Assembly (NCBI GenBank): GCA_039208045.1
Contig: JBCCRH010000239.1
Coordinates: forward strand, 1 to 9,270
Source of the DNA: JBCCRH01 sp039208045
GTDB taxonomy: Bacteria > Bacteroidota > Bacteroidia > Chitinophagales > Saprospiraceae
DNA length: 9,270 nt
Direction of reading: 5' to 3'
Below are positions 1 to 6,899 of the stretch, one piece after another. Made by a program: the position numbers and the translations under genes. The notes under the pieces were generated by a model. The model was not told where the DNA came from and made no database searches. It worked only from the letters and a program-made list of their open reading frames with translations. Positions within the stretch are counted from its first letter, which is position 1; every line of letters begins with the position of its first letter.

Positions 1-109
1 AGCCCAGCTCCTGGCCCAGCCCAAAGCAGAGCCGCCAGATACCTTTTATCAAACCTACTACTGGGGCAATACTATTCAACCATTAGTGCGACTATTGAAG
101 AATACATGA
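1..109 (+). CDS. 3' end of an unidentified protein (5' partial)
   Basis: A reading frame starting at base 2 is open from the window edge and stops at TGA 107-109. It encodes about 35 residues rich in Q, L and P, ending in QPLVRLLKNT. Its stop overlaps the start of the glycosyltransferase in an ATGA arrangement (ATG 106-108, TGA 107-109), the classic sign of translational coupling inside an operon. The fragment is too short to assign to a family. By context it is probably a cell-surface glycan or lipid-modification gene co-transcribed with the glycosyltransferase, but that is inference only. Frame 1 is also open from the edge into the glycosyltransferase, but its translation upstream of the ATG does not resemble the N-terminus of a GT2 enzyme. 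Confidence 0.6.
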   Translation, partial: AQLLAQPKAEPPDTFYQTYYWGNTIQPLVRLLKNT

Positions 110-966
110 AGTATATCGTTATCATACCCGCCTTCAACGAAGCTGAAAATATTGGCCATACCTTGGATGGAATGGTCGCCCAAACTCTACTTCCTCAGCA
201 AGTACTCGTCATCAACGACGGCTCCACCGACGCTACGCCCCAGCTCATCGATCAGTACCATCAGCAGCATCCTTGGATCAAGCGTATCGACTCCGACGCT
301 GAAGCCAAGCACCAGCCCGGCGCCAAAATTGTACGCGCCTTCTACCAAGGATTTAATAATATCAAGCAACACAATTACGATTTTATCGTAAAGCTAGATG
401 CCGACCTAGGTCTCCCGCCCGACTATTTCGAACGCGTCGCCCAACTATTCCAAGCCAACCCCAAAGTAGGTATCGCGGGCGGTGTCAATGTCGTGCAGCG
501 CAACGGCGAGTGGGTCTACGAAGATTTTGCCGATAAAGACCACGTCAAAGGTGCCTTTAAAGCCTACCGCAAAGCCTGCTTCGAAGCTATCGGCGGCCTC
601 CGCGAATCCGTAGGCTGGGACTCCGTCGACGAGCTGCTCGCCCGCTACCATGGCTGGGAAGTACAGACCGATCAAGACCTCTGGATTAAGCACTTCCGCC
701 CTCGCGGCAAAACTACCGGCGTAAGCCGCGTAATGCGCAAAATGGGCCGCGCCATGTACCGCATGCGCTACGGCTGGTGGATCACCTTTTTGAGTGCCCT
801 CAAAGCAGGACTGCGTAATCAGCCGTATGGTATTACTACTTTAGCCGTCATGCAAGGTTTTGCGGAAGCAAAAAAAGCGGGCGATGCCTTTATCGTAAAC
901 GAAGCAGAAGGGGCCTTTATACGGAAGTATCGTTGGGAGCGGATGAAGGGGAAGCTAGGGGTGTAG
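106..966 (+). CDS. Glycosyltransferase family 2 (GT-A fold), soluble
   Basis: A 286-residue protein that begins directly with the GT2 fold. It has the first strand and nucleotide loop PAFNEAENI (8-16), NDGSTD (37-42), the metal-binding DxD in KLDADL (D98 and D100) and the acceptor-side acidic motif GWDSVDE (170-176). Such enzymes transfer a sugar from a nucleotide-sugar donor to a glycan or lipid-linked acceptor at the cytoplasmic face of the membrane. No transmembrane helix is evident, so it is probably peripheral; the basic C-terminal part (from about residue 197) may help membrane contact. The ATG overlaps the upstream stop, so the two are probably co-translated. Its codons favour C-ending forms (ATC, GTC, GCC, CTC) more than most later genes in the window, which may mark high expression or a different origin. 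Donor and acceptor cannot be told from sequence. Confidence 0.92.
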   Translation: MKYIVIIPAFNEAENIGHTLDGMVAQTLLPQQVLVINDGSTDATPQLIDQYHQQHPWIKRIDSDAEAKHQPGAKIVRAFYQGFNNIKQHNYDFIVKLDADLGLPPDYFERVAQLFQANPKVGIAGGVNVVQRNGEWVYEDFADKDHVKGAFKAYRKACFEAIGGLRESVGWDSVDELLARYHGWEVQTDQDLWIKHFRPRGKTTGVSRVMRKMGRAMYRMRYGWWITFLSALKAGLRNQPYGITTLAVMQGFAEAKKAGDAFIVNEAEGAFIRKYRWERMKGKLGV

Positions 967-974
967 CTTTTTTT
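951..974 (+). terminator. Small intrinsic terminator overlapping the glycosyltransferase stop
   Basis: AAGCTA (952-957) pairs perfectly with TAGCTT (964-969) around a six-base loop, and a run of T (968-974) follows at once. The right arm contains the TAG stop codon (964-966), so the hairpin lies partly inside the coding region. The stem is short and A/T-rich, so termination may be incomplete. Confidence 0.5.
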
Positions 975-1004
975 CTATGCCTTGTTTCATTAATTTTAGT
1001 AGAT

Positions 1005-1080
1005 GTTGGCTAGACTTACGATCCAGGCACGCGCTAAATGAACCCGCCTGCATCGGGCAGGTTTGTAATCCGTGTGGCCC
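1005..1080. repeat. Possible dispersed intergenic repeat with a G/C-rich imperfect palindrome
   Basis: This A/T-rich spacer contains a sharply more G/C-rich block. Within it CCTGC (1047-1051) pairs with GCAGG (1057-1061), and in an alternative fold CCCG (1043-1046) pairs with CGGG (1054-1057). The flanks CTTACGATCC and GTAATCCGTGTGG look like parts of repeated intergenic sequences I associate with Bacteroidota genomes, but I cannot confirm that from one window. It does not encode a convincing protein in any frame. Confidence 0.35.
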
Positions 1081-1142
1081 TAAAACTTCTTGTTGCTACA
1101 CAATAATAGTTTGTTAGCAATAAAGATTAGTTGTATTTTCAG

Positions 1143-1760
1143 ATGAATTTAATAGAAAATACAATGGTAATACAATCCCAACTTCATTTTTTGATTGATG
1201 AATACCTAGCCCTTGAGGAGCAAGCTGTAGGCCGCAGTGAGTATGACAATGGGCAAATTGTATCGATTGAAGAAAGCACACTAAATCACAGCCTTATTGG
1301 CGGAAATGTATTGGTTTTACTCCATAATTATACCAGAAAGCAAGATTGTACTGTTGTAGGTAGTAACGTCAAAGTCCTCATCGAAAAAGCTAACGCTTTC
1401 GTTTACCCCGACGCCATGCTCATCTGCGGAGCAGTGGAAGAAGCAGAAAAGACCAACCATGCCCTCACGAATCCTACTTTAATTGTGGAAGTCCTATCCA
1501 AATCTACAGAAGGCTATGATCGAGGAGGGAAGTTTCATAAATACTGCACGCTACCTTCCTTCAAAGAGTACATTCTGATTGACCAGTACAAACCAGTCAT
1601 TGACATCCTCTACCGAGCAGATGCCACCCATTGGGAACTGCGAACAGTGATGGGTATGGACAAAGAGTTGTATGTACGAACATTGGATGTCCATTTTCCC
1701 TTAGCAGACATTTATGAAAATACGAAAGACTTAGAAGCTACTTCATTTCATAGTCAGTAG
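1143..1760 (+). CDS. Uma2-family PD-(D/E)XK nuclease-like protein (DUF820)
   Basis: Counted from ATG 1143 the protein has 205 residues. It carries the Uma2 hallmarks: an N-terminal DEYLALEEQ segment with a following EYDNGQIV strand, the YPDAML strand with a candidate metal-binding Asp (residue 90), IVEVLSKST with the paired Glu (116), and YDRGGKFHKY followed by FKEYILID. This is the restriction-endonuclease-like fold. Uma2 proteins occur in large families in cyanobacteria and some Bacteroidota, and their biological role is not settled. An upstream in-frame TTG at 1131 is open, but I prefer ATG 1143 because family members start close to the EYLALEE segment. ATG 1164 (VIQSQL) is also plausible. 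The gene follows a repeat-like spacer and converges on the DUF1648 gene with an 11-base gap and no visible terminator. Confidence 0.88.
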   Translation: MNLIENTMVIQSQLHFLIDEYLALEEQAVGRSEYDNGQIVSIEESTLNHSLIGGNVLVLLHNYTRKQDCTVVGSNVKVLIEKANAFVYPDAMLICGAVEEAEKTNHALTNPTLIVEVLSKSTEGYDRGGKFHKYCTLPSFKEYILIDQYKPVIDILYRADATHWELRTVMGMDKELYVRTLDVHFPLADIYENTKDLEATSFHSQ

Positions 1761-1771
1761 CTCGCAAAATT

Positions 1772-2272
1772 TTATCTTCTATCTAGCTGTCCTCTTTGAA
1801 CCAAGTAAACGATAAGCGGAATAAAGGTTAAGCCCAAAAATATAAAGATAAAGTAATCGCTAAGCCCCTCTTGATTACCTAGAGCGGTATGGATGGTGCC
1901 ATAGGTGAGGTAAACAAAAAGACCAGTGGTCACTACATTGATGGTGCGTACCATGCGAGTAGATAGCTGATATTGCCGCTCTGCATTTTCTGGGGTGATG
2001 GTGGTGGAATAGTTGAAAATGTGCGGAAATCGATTTAGGTAAACCAATCCTAAAAAGGTGATTCCGCCAATGATCGGGAGTGTCCAAATCATCATTTTGC
2101 TACTGAAAGCATCGGGCCTTCCATCTGGGCCAAAGTGGGTAGGGATGGAGTCAGGTAGGGAGGCGTAGTACATTGCTGGCAAGGTGATTAGCGCACAAAG
2201 CGCCATCCAGCCTATCACTTCAATAGTTTTGTCGTAAGTCGTTAGCGGAGGTTGAATTCTAGGTCTGTTCAT
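1772..2272 (-). CDS. DUF1648 domain-containing membrane protein
   Basis: A 166-residue protein with four predicted membrane helices (about 17-37, 61-79, 108-130 and 139-158). The first helix and its outer loop form a DUF1648 domain, recognised by LPDSIPTHFGPDGRPD (39-54): a turn in which P, H, F, G and a final D are strongly conserved. The domain is shared with SdpI-type immunity and sensor membrane proteins, but no SdpI-specific partner (toxin or ArsR regulator) lies nearby, so its role is open. The start ATG (2270-2272) follows a T-rich leader on the coding strand. It lies 102 bases downstream of the lipoprotein gene on the same strand and may be read from its own promoter. The C-terminus is short and basic (QRGQLDRR), consistent with a cytoplasmic end. 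Confidence 0.85.
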   Translation of the reverse strand: MNRPRIQPPLTTYDKTIEVIGWMALCALITLPAMYYASLPDSIPTHFGPDGRPDAFSSKMMIWTLPIIGGITFLGLVYLNRFPHIFNYSTTITPENAERQYQLSTRMVRTINVVTTGLFVYLTYGTIHTALGNQEGLSDYFIFIFLGLTFIPLIVYLVQRGQLDRR

Positions 2273-2374
2273 TTTTTTAACAAAAAATTAAGAACTCTAG
2301 AGCAGAAGCACTAAAAAATCCGGCTAATTCCTAGAAAAATAGGTCAAATTATCACGGAATAGAACACTCAGGCC

Positions 2375-3025
2375 TTACTCTTTGACCTCAAACCCTTCCG
2401 GAACCTTCAGTAATTCCGCAGGAATTTCGTCAATTAGCTCTACCGATGTAGCCTGAAAAGTTCTACTATCGCTGCGCATTTTCAGCGTAATCCCTTCCCA
2501 GATGTAGTAGTATTGGCCTGTAGATTCAGTGGTGTATACCGCGCATGTCTTTTCAGCGATCTTAGCATCCGTAAGCTTGCGGAAGCGGTTTGATTTGGTG
2601 ATTTGTGCTTCCTCCATATTTGAGAAGCTGCCAAAGTACATGGCCTTATTGTTATTGGAAGAGGTACGAACGGCTTCTTTAGCTTTGTTGAGCCTTTCGT
2701 TTTGTTCAAAAAAAACTTGCTGCGTACCATCCCAGAACCGGCGTTCTTTTTTAGTAATTTTTCTCATAATAGTAAAACTTGCATCTCGCACCCATCGCTT
2801 ACCATAGTTATCGAAATAGAAGGTGAGAGTACCCTTCTCTACACCGCTAAATCGATAGGTGATCTTAGCAGCTGGGATGTCGAAAACAGCATTTTGAGGA
2901 ATAGCTGCTGTGCTAACTGGTGAGGAAGTAGGAGCTTCAGATGGATCGGTCGCTTCATTTTGGCAAGCGCTGGAGCTTATCGCAAGGAGTATTGCCAAGG
3001 CATAAAAAGTAGGTCGTAGTTGCAT
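2375..3025 (-). CDS. Putative lipoprotein of unknown function
   Basis: A 216-residue protein with a lipoprotein-type leader: basic start, hydrophobic stretch AILLAISSSA (11-20) and Cys21. The lipobox SSAC lacks the usual Leu at -3, which is tolerated in many Bacteroidota. A low-complexity S/T/P linker (about 25-43) follows, then a beta-rich domain. Strands such as KITYRFSG, KGTLTFYFDNYGKRWVR (64-80) and QYYYIWEGITLKMRS (171-185), with the ending VPEGFEV, resemble DUF4412 or LolA-like proteins that form an open half-barrel binding lipid or lipoprotein. This resemblance is my reading of the pattern, not a search result. Probable location is the periplasm-facing or surface leaflet of the outer membrane. 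A 14-bp hairpin lies 28 bases upstream of the start. Confidence 0.75.
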   Translation of the reverse strand: MQLRPTFYALAILLAISSSACQNEATDPSEAPTSSPVSTAAIPQNAVFDIPAAKITYRFSGVEKGTLTFYFDNYGKRWVRDASFTIMRKITKKERRFWDGTQQVFFEQNERLNKAKEAVRTSSNNNKAMYFGSFSNMEEAQITKSNRFRKLTDAKIAEKTCAVYTTESTGQYYYIWEGITLKMRSDSRTFQATSVELIDEIPAELLKVPEGFEVKE

Positions 3026-3052
3026 GTCGAATAAGTGATGGTCTAATATGTA

Positions 3053-3092
3053 ATGCCTGTATCGTCATCTGGTATTTGGACGATACAGGCAT
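3053..3092. terminator. Perfect 14-bp hairpin between DUF2911 and lipoprotein genes
   Basis: Bases 3053-3066 pair perfectly with 3079-3092 around a 12-base loop; the core arm is GCCTGTATCGTC. On the coding (-) strand it begins 27 bases after the DUF2911 stop, so a terminator is the simplest reading. No good T run follows on either strand, however, so it may instead act as a 5' leader hairpin for the lipoprotein mRNA or as an mRNA-stabilising structure. The inverted repeat itself is certain; the role is not. Confidence 0.55.
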
Positions 3093-3119
3093 GCAAAGAT
3101 GGTATTAAAAAATCGAAAA

Positions 3120-3707
3120 TTACAATTGAATCGGAACGCGTACTACTGTATCATCCCAACCCATAATCATGTGGACACCATCGTCCACCTTTTCAAATAT
3201 GATGGAAAATACTTCAATAGGCTCTTTTACGGTCTCTGTTGGTACCGTGATACTGGCCACGTCTTTGCTTTCATCATACACATAGGCACCCCAGCCGTAT
3301 AAATCTGTATTGAGCACCACCTTCCATTCTTTTTCGCCTAATACGGCAAAAAGGGTATAGGTTCCAGCGGGCACTTTCGTACCACCAATGGTAACATCTT
3401 TAAAGAATTTCAGCTCGGTTGTTTCGTTGGCACCTACCCGCCAGGTCGTTCCAAATTTCTCGAGCTCTCCGAAAATAGCACGCCCTTTCTTGCTAGGGCG
3501 AGAATAAATCGCCCGAATAACAGGCTCATTGGCTTGCTTTTCGGCTTCCGTCTTTGCAAAATTACGGAAAGCTGCACGGTCAGGATAGTAAGACATGTCC
3601 ATCGGACTTTTATCTACCTGAGGGAAATCAAAATCTTGTGCATCAGCTGTATTGGTAAGTAAAAGTGCCAAAAAAGTCATTACGACTAGTGGAAAGAATC
3701 GTTTCAT
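3120..3707 (-). CDS. DUF2911 domain-containing exported protein
   Basis: A 195-residue protein with a signal peptide (KR start, hydrophobic FFPLVVMTFLALLL, cleavage likely after TADA at residue 23). Residues about 64-193 form a DUF2911 domain, recognised by IYSRPSKKGRAIFG (67-80), TTWRVGANETTELKFF (87-102), VPAGTYTLFAV (112-122) and YGWGAYVYDESKDV (137-150). The family is beta-rich, typical of Bacteroidota, secreted to the periplasm or beyond, and has no established biochemical role. The start ATG (3705-3707) fits the signal peptide exactly. Upstream is a striking palindrome (3726-3747). A strong terminator isolates this gene from the pirin gene, so it is probably transcribed on its own. Confidence 0.93.
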   Translation of the reverse strand: MKRFFPLVVMTFLALLLTNTADAQDFDFPQVDKSPMDMSYYPDRAAFRNFAKTEAEKQANEPVIRAIYSRPSKKGRAIFGELEKFGTTWRVGANETTELKFFKDVTIGGTKVPAGTYTLFAVLGEKEWKVVLNTDLYGWGAYVYDESKDVASITVPTETVKEPIEVFSIIFEKVDDGVHMIMGWDDTVVRVPIQL

Positions 3708-3725
3708 GAATAATACTTTTATTAG

Positions 3726-3747
3726 TTAATAAAGTGACCTTTATTAA
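3726..3747. promoter_or_regulatory. Palindromic operator candidate upstream of DUF2911
   Basis: A perfect inverted repeat with 9-bp arms, TTAATAAAG (3726-3734) and CTTTATTAA (3739-3747), separated by four bases and ending 19 bases from the DUF2911 start. A weaker inverted repeat, ACAACT (3749-3754) and AGTTGT (3767-3772), lies next to it. Position and symmetry suit binding by a dimeric regulator over or next to the promoter. No exact TAnnTTTG box was found in this leader. Confidence 0.45.
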
Positions 3748-3787
3748 GACAACTACTACTCATTTAAGTTGTATCCAGAGCAGGCAC

Positions 3788-3821
3788 AAAAAAAGCGCCT
3801 ACCCATGAATGGACAGGCGCT
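3788..3821 (-). terminator. Intrinsic terminator of the pirin gene
   Basis: On the - strand AGCGCCT (3815-3821) pairs with AGGCGCT (3794-3800), with four further pairs inside closing a four-base loop. A run of seven T follows directly (A run 3788-3794 on the + strand). It begins 20 bases after the pirin stop. It is the clearest terminator in the window. Confidence 0.9.
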
Positions 3822-3841
3822 CCCACGCTTTACGTGTTATC

Positions 3842-4708
3842 TTAATTCATGCTCATGGGTACATCCATTAGGAGTACTTTGGCATCACTATCTGCGGTAA
3901 TTTCCAATTGATTTACATCCCATACACCAAAGCCGTCGCGTGCTTCCAAGGCTTGTCCGTTAATGCTAACGTTTCCGTTGAGAACGAAGGCATAGACGCC
4001 ATTGCCATTAGCCTTAACATTGTAGTTGGTTTGTTTTCCAGCCTCTAGCTCTCCCAGGTGGAACCAGGCATTTTGGTGTACCCAAACGCCTTCATCGTCC
4101 TGATTAGGAGAAAGGATTTGGTGAAACTGATTTTTCAATTTGTCACCTTCCAAGGTGATTTGATCGTAGCGGGGCGATACGTCTCGCTTATTTGGAAACA
4201 TCCAAATTTGCAAGAATTTCACCTGCTGATCTTTATTTCTGTTGTACTCGCTGTGGAAAATACCAGTGCCAGCACTCATCACCTGTACATCCCCCTGCTT
4301 GATCACGGCTTCATTGCCCATGCTATCTTTGTGCTCCAAGTCTCCTTCCAATGGGATCGAAATAATCTCCATATTGTCGTGTGGGTGGGTTCCAAAGCCA
4401 CGGCCTGGGTCTACCACATCATCATTTAATACGCGGAGCACTCCAAAATTCATGCGCTCTGGATTGTAGTAATTAGCAAAGCTGAAAGAATGATGAGAAT
4501 CGAGCCATCCATGATTAGCGTGACCACGAGTAGCTGCTTTATGCAATACGGTTTTCATAGTTGTAATTTCATTAGTTGGTAAATGATTGAAGCCTACCTG
4601 CTCCATGAGTTTATCGTAGGTACTTTTATTTCCTTTCAGAATAGTTGCCCCTGTGAGGGCTGCTGCCGTACCCAGGGCAGCTTTGCGTAAAAAGTTCTTG
4701 CGATTCAT
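3842..4708 (-). CDS. Pirin family protein (YhhW-like cupin) with Tat-like leader
   Basis: A 288-residue bicupin of the pirin family. The N-terminal cupin shows GTHPHDNMEI (106-115) and FHSEYN, giving the metal-binding set H108, H110, H152 and E154, with spacing matching human pirin and E. coli YhhW. Relatives bind iron or another divalent metal and some have quercetin 2,3-dioxygenase activity; the substrate here is unknown. Core pirin sequence starts near residue 51 (KTVLHKAATRGHANHGW). Ahead of it is a leader, MNRKNFLRKAALGTAAAL, like a Tat signal but with RK in place of RR. I chose ATG 4706-4708 because it gives this leader and sits about 30 bases below an exact TAnnTTTG box. The frame stays open to 4885, but that extension overlaps the divergent gene and lies upstream of the promoter. 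ATG 4556-4558 would give a leaderless 238-residue pirin. Confidence 0.9.
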   Translation of the reverse strand: MNRKNFLRKAALGTAAALTGATILKGNKSTYDKLMEQVGFNHLPTNEITTMKTVLHKAATRGHANHGWLDSHHSFSFANYYNPERMNFGVLRVLNDDVVDPGRGFGTHPHDNMEIISIPLEGDLEHKDSMGNEAVIKQGDVQVMSAGTGIFHSEYNRNKDQQVKFLQIWMFPNKRDVSPRYDQITLEGDKLKNQFHQILSPNQDDEGVWVHQNAWFHLGELEAGKQTNYNVKANGNGVYAFVLNGNVSINGQALEARDGFGVWDVNQLEITADSDAKVLLMDVPMSMN

Positions 4709-4737
4709 GGTATTGTAGTTCTTTACTTTGTATACCA

Positions 4738-4745
4738 CAAAAGTA
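4738..4745 (-). promoter_or_regulatory. -7 promoter box for the pirin gene
   Basis: TACTTTTG on the - strand matches the Bacteroidota -7 consensus TAnnTTTG exactly. It would place the transcript start about 20-25 bases before the ATG at 4708. The -33 element is weak (TTTAC about 18 bases upstream). It supports the 4708 start over the longer open frame. Confidence 0.6.
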
Positions 4746-4835
4746 GCAGGAATAACCAGCCCCGTAAATATGAAAATCCGAGGAAGGCTTATGAAAATGC
4801 AAATAAACCTTAAATTGCTGTAAAAATCACAAAGC

Positions 4836-5201
4836 ATGAATTTGAAGCCACCTACACCCACCCTAAGAAGCTTTGACCAAACCAAAGCAATTGCTTTTTA
4901 TATCGACTTTCTAGGGTTTAAGATAGACTGGACGCACCGCTTTACAGAAGATGCACCGCGCTACCAGCAGCTATCTCGAAGCGCTTGTATTATACACTTA
5001 TCAGAGCACCACGGCGATGGAACACCAGGTACCAAAATTCGCATCCCATGCGATGACCTGGATACGTACCTTGCGGAGCTAACAGCTAAAGACTATAAGT
5101 ATTACAACCCTAGTATTGTAGAACAATCCTGGAATGATCGGGAGATGAGTATTACGGATCCCTTTGGGAATACGCTTATTTTCTTTCAGCCAGTTGAATA
5201 A
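4836..5201 (+). CDS. Glyoxalase superfamily / bleomycin-resistance-like protein (VOC fold)
   Basis: A 121-residue single-domain VOC protein. Family marks are the AIAFYIDFLGFKIDW helix-strand (18-32), HRFTEDAPRYQQLSRS (34-49), IHLSEHHGDGTPG (53-65) and the C-terminal TDPFGNTLIFFQP strand (107-119). This is the pattern of the glyoxalase-related, bleomycin-resistance-like group that dimerises to form a cleft binding small molecules. Members annotated as bleomycin resistance mostly lack proof of drug binding, so resistance should not be assumed. The ATG lies 127 bases from the divergent pirin start; the intervening region holds both promoters. The gene is followed after 58 bases by the transporter, which has its own -7 box, so co-transcription is uncertain. 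Confidence 0.9.
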   Translation: MNLKPPTPTLRSFDQTKAIAFYIDFLGFKIDWTHRFTEDAPRYQQLSRSACIIHLSEHHGDGTPGTKIRIPCDDLDTYLAELTAKDYKYYNPSIVEQSWNDREMSITDPFGNTLIFFQPVE

Positions 5202-5230
5202 TCAAGGTTATAGTATAATGATAAGGCAGT

Positions 5231-5238
5231 TATCTTTG
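5231..5238 (+). promoter_or_regulatory. -7 promoter box for the transporter-hydrolase operon
   Basis: TATCTTTG matches the Bacteroidota consensus TAnnTTTG exactly and lies 21 bases before the transporter ATG, giving a short leader. No clear -33 TTG was found at the expected distance. A short inverted repeat, GATAA (5220-5224) and TTATC (5230-5234), overlaps the box. Confidence 0.55.
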
Positions 5239-5259
5239 CAAAAATTAATAAGCTAATAT

Positions 5260-6888
5260 ATGATTGCCACCTTTGCGGAATATCCATTGCTGCTGCTTTT
5301 TGTGGTTGCATCAGTAGGTTACCTATTCGGAAATATCAATTTTCGGGGGAGCAAATTAGGGGTGGCTGGCGTGTTATTTGTAGGTTTAGCCTTTGGGGCA
5401 ATGGACCCTCAGCTTGATATTCCAGAGATTATTTTGCTGCTGGGACTTTCTATTTTTGTCTACTCTATCGGCCTCAGCTCTGGCCCTGCTTTTTTTCAGG
5501 CTTATCGCGAAAATGGACTGCGGGACTTTATATTCACCCTCTCTACCTTGCTCTTTTCGGGTGTTATTGCAGGTTTGTTGTGGTTGCTGTTCGACTTTTC
5601 GGCGGCTACGATTACTGGGATATATACTGGCAGTACTACGAATACAGCGGCTCTAGCTGGGGTGATTGACACTATCAATAATAATTTTAGAGATGATGGG
5701 GGAAAAATCATGTTGCAGCAAGTAGTCGTTGGCTATTCCTTTTCGTATCCGATGGGCGTGCTAGGAGGGATGATCGCTATCATTGTGATGGAACGCCTAC
5801 TTAAAATTGACTACCACCAAGAACGCCGCGCGTTGCGCAAGCGCTTTCCGGTGGGAGGCGACCTGACAAGTGTAACGGTTCGTATTAATAATAAGGCAAT
5901 AGAAGGTAAAACGCTACGTGATGTGCTTCGCGAATACGACTGGAATGTCACCTTTGGTCGTGCCTATCAAGATGGTCGGCTCTTGCTTAGTCATTGGGAT
6001 ATTGTGTTTAATCTCGGTGATTTAGTAATGATAGTGGGAGACCGAGAAGATATAGCTATTGCAGCAGAGACACTTGGCGAAAAGGTACAGACGGCCTTAG
6101 ACTACGACCGAACGCTATATGATGTGCGCACTATTTTTGTGTCGAATCCCAAAATAGCAGGTCGTTCGATTGCCTCGCTGCAGCTTAATGAGCAATACAA
6201 TGCGATCATTACTCGCCTCAGGCGAGGCGATATGGAAATGCTAGCGAGGGGAGAAACTATTTTAGAACTAGGCGACCGCATCCGCTTCATTGCTCGGCGG
6301 GAGGATTTGAAGGCGCTTTCGCAATATTTTGGCGATTCGTATCAGGCGGCAAGTCAGGTGAACCTGTTTTCTTTCGGTTTGGGGATTGGTTTGGGCTTGG
6401 TGCTGGGGAGCGTGGATTTTTCGTTGGGTAGCGATGTTTCTTTTAAGCTGGGCTATGCAGGAGGGCCGCTTGTGGTAGCTCTGGCCTTGGGTGCCTTGCG
6501 GCGAACAGGGCCTATCGTCTGGTCGTTACCTTACAGTGCAAATGTTACCTTACGGCAAATGGGGCTTATTTTGTTCCTTTCGGCAATTGGGGTGCGCTCG
6601 GGTTCGTCTTTTGTACAAAGCATTTCATTGGATGGTATTTGGATTTTTGTGGCGAGTGCGATTATTAGTTTAGCTACTGCCTTCGCCATTTTGTTAGTGG
6701 GCTACAAGCTCATTCGCTTGCCCTTTAGTTTATTGATGGGGATGGTAGCGAATCAGCCTGCTATATTAGATTTTGCGACTTCAAAGTCGAATAATCGCAT
6801 CCCAGAGGCTGGTTTTGCGATGATGTTTCCCTTAGCTTTGATCTCTAAAATTGTGATTGCACAAATCCTCTTTTTGATTTTGACCTAA
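5260..6888 (+). CDS. AspT/YidE/YbjL family transporter with two RCK_C domains
   Basis: At 542 residues it matches the usual length of the aspartate:alanine exchanger family. An N-terminal membrane half (about 5-180) contains the family signature GSTTNTAALAG (124-134). Two cytosolic TrkA-C/RCK_C domains follow (about 196-275, with DLVMIVGDRED; about 288-357, with DRIRFIARREDL). A second membrane half (about 366-542) carries the matching motif GMVANQPAILDFA (494-506). The duplicated membrane halves around the RCK pair are the diagnostic layout. AspT itself exchanges aspartate for alanine; for the YidE/YbjL branch the substrate is not established, so only anion or amino-acid transport in the inner membrane is inferred. 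A nucleotide or other ligand may gate it through the RCK domains. It is probably co-transcribed with the hydrolase 11 bases downstream. Confidence 0.93.
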   Translation: MIATFAEYPLLLLFVVASVGYLFGNINFRGSKLGVAGVLFVGLAFGAMDPQLDIPEIILLLGLSIFVYSIGLSSGPAFFQAYRENGLRDFIFTLSTLLFSGVIAGLLWLLFDFSAATITGIYTGSTTNTAALAGVIDTINNNFRDDGGKIMLQQVVVGYSFSYPMGVLGGMIAIIVMERLLKIDYHQERRALRKRFPVGGDLTSVTVRINNKAIEGKTLRDVLREYDWNVTFGRAYQDGRLLLSHWDIVFNLGDLVMIVGDREDIAIAAETLGEKVQTALDYDRTLYDVRTIFVSNPKIAGRSIASLQLNEQYNAIITRLRRGDMEMLARGETILELGDRIRFIARREDLKALSQYFGDSYQAASQVNLFSFGLGIGLGLVLGSVDFSLGSDVSFKLGYAGGPLVVALALGALRRTGPIVWSLPYSANVTLRQMGLILFLSAIGVRSGSSFVQSISLDGIWIFVASAIISLATAFAILLVGYKLIRLPFSLLMGMVANQPAILDFATSKSNNRIPEAGFAMMFPLALISKIVIAQILFLILT

Positions 6889-6899
6889 TATGTTGTGTT

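Noticed and set aside
1131..1142. TTG start for the Uma2 gene
   Set aside because: Four extra residues with no family support; ATG 1143 follows in frame.
2287..2345. Possible terminator CCTA/TAGG after the lipoprotein gene
   Set aside because: Only four base pairs, too weak to support.
4058..4469. Two + strand frames of 123 and 75 residues
   Set aside because: Antisense to the conserved pirin cupin core, with no recognisable domain; shadows of the real gene.
4709..4885. N-terminal extension of the pirin frame to ATG 4885
   Set aside because: It overlaps the start of the divergent VOC gene, lies upstream of an exact -7 box, and its translation has no pirin similarity.
5208..5234. Short inverted repeats TTATA-G-TATAA and GATAA-N5-TTATC
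   Set aside because: Five-base A/T-rich arms in a promoter region are easily due to chance; mentioned only under the promoter.
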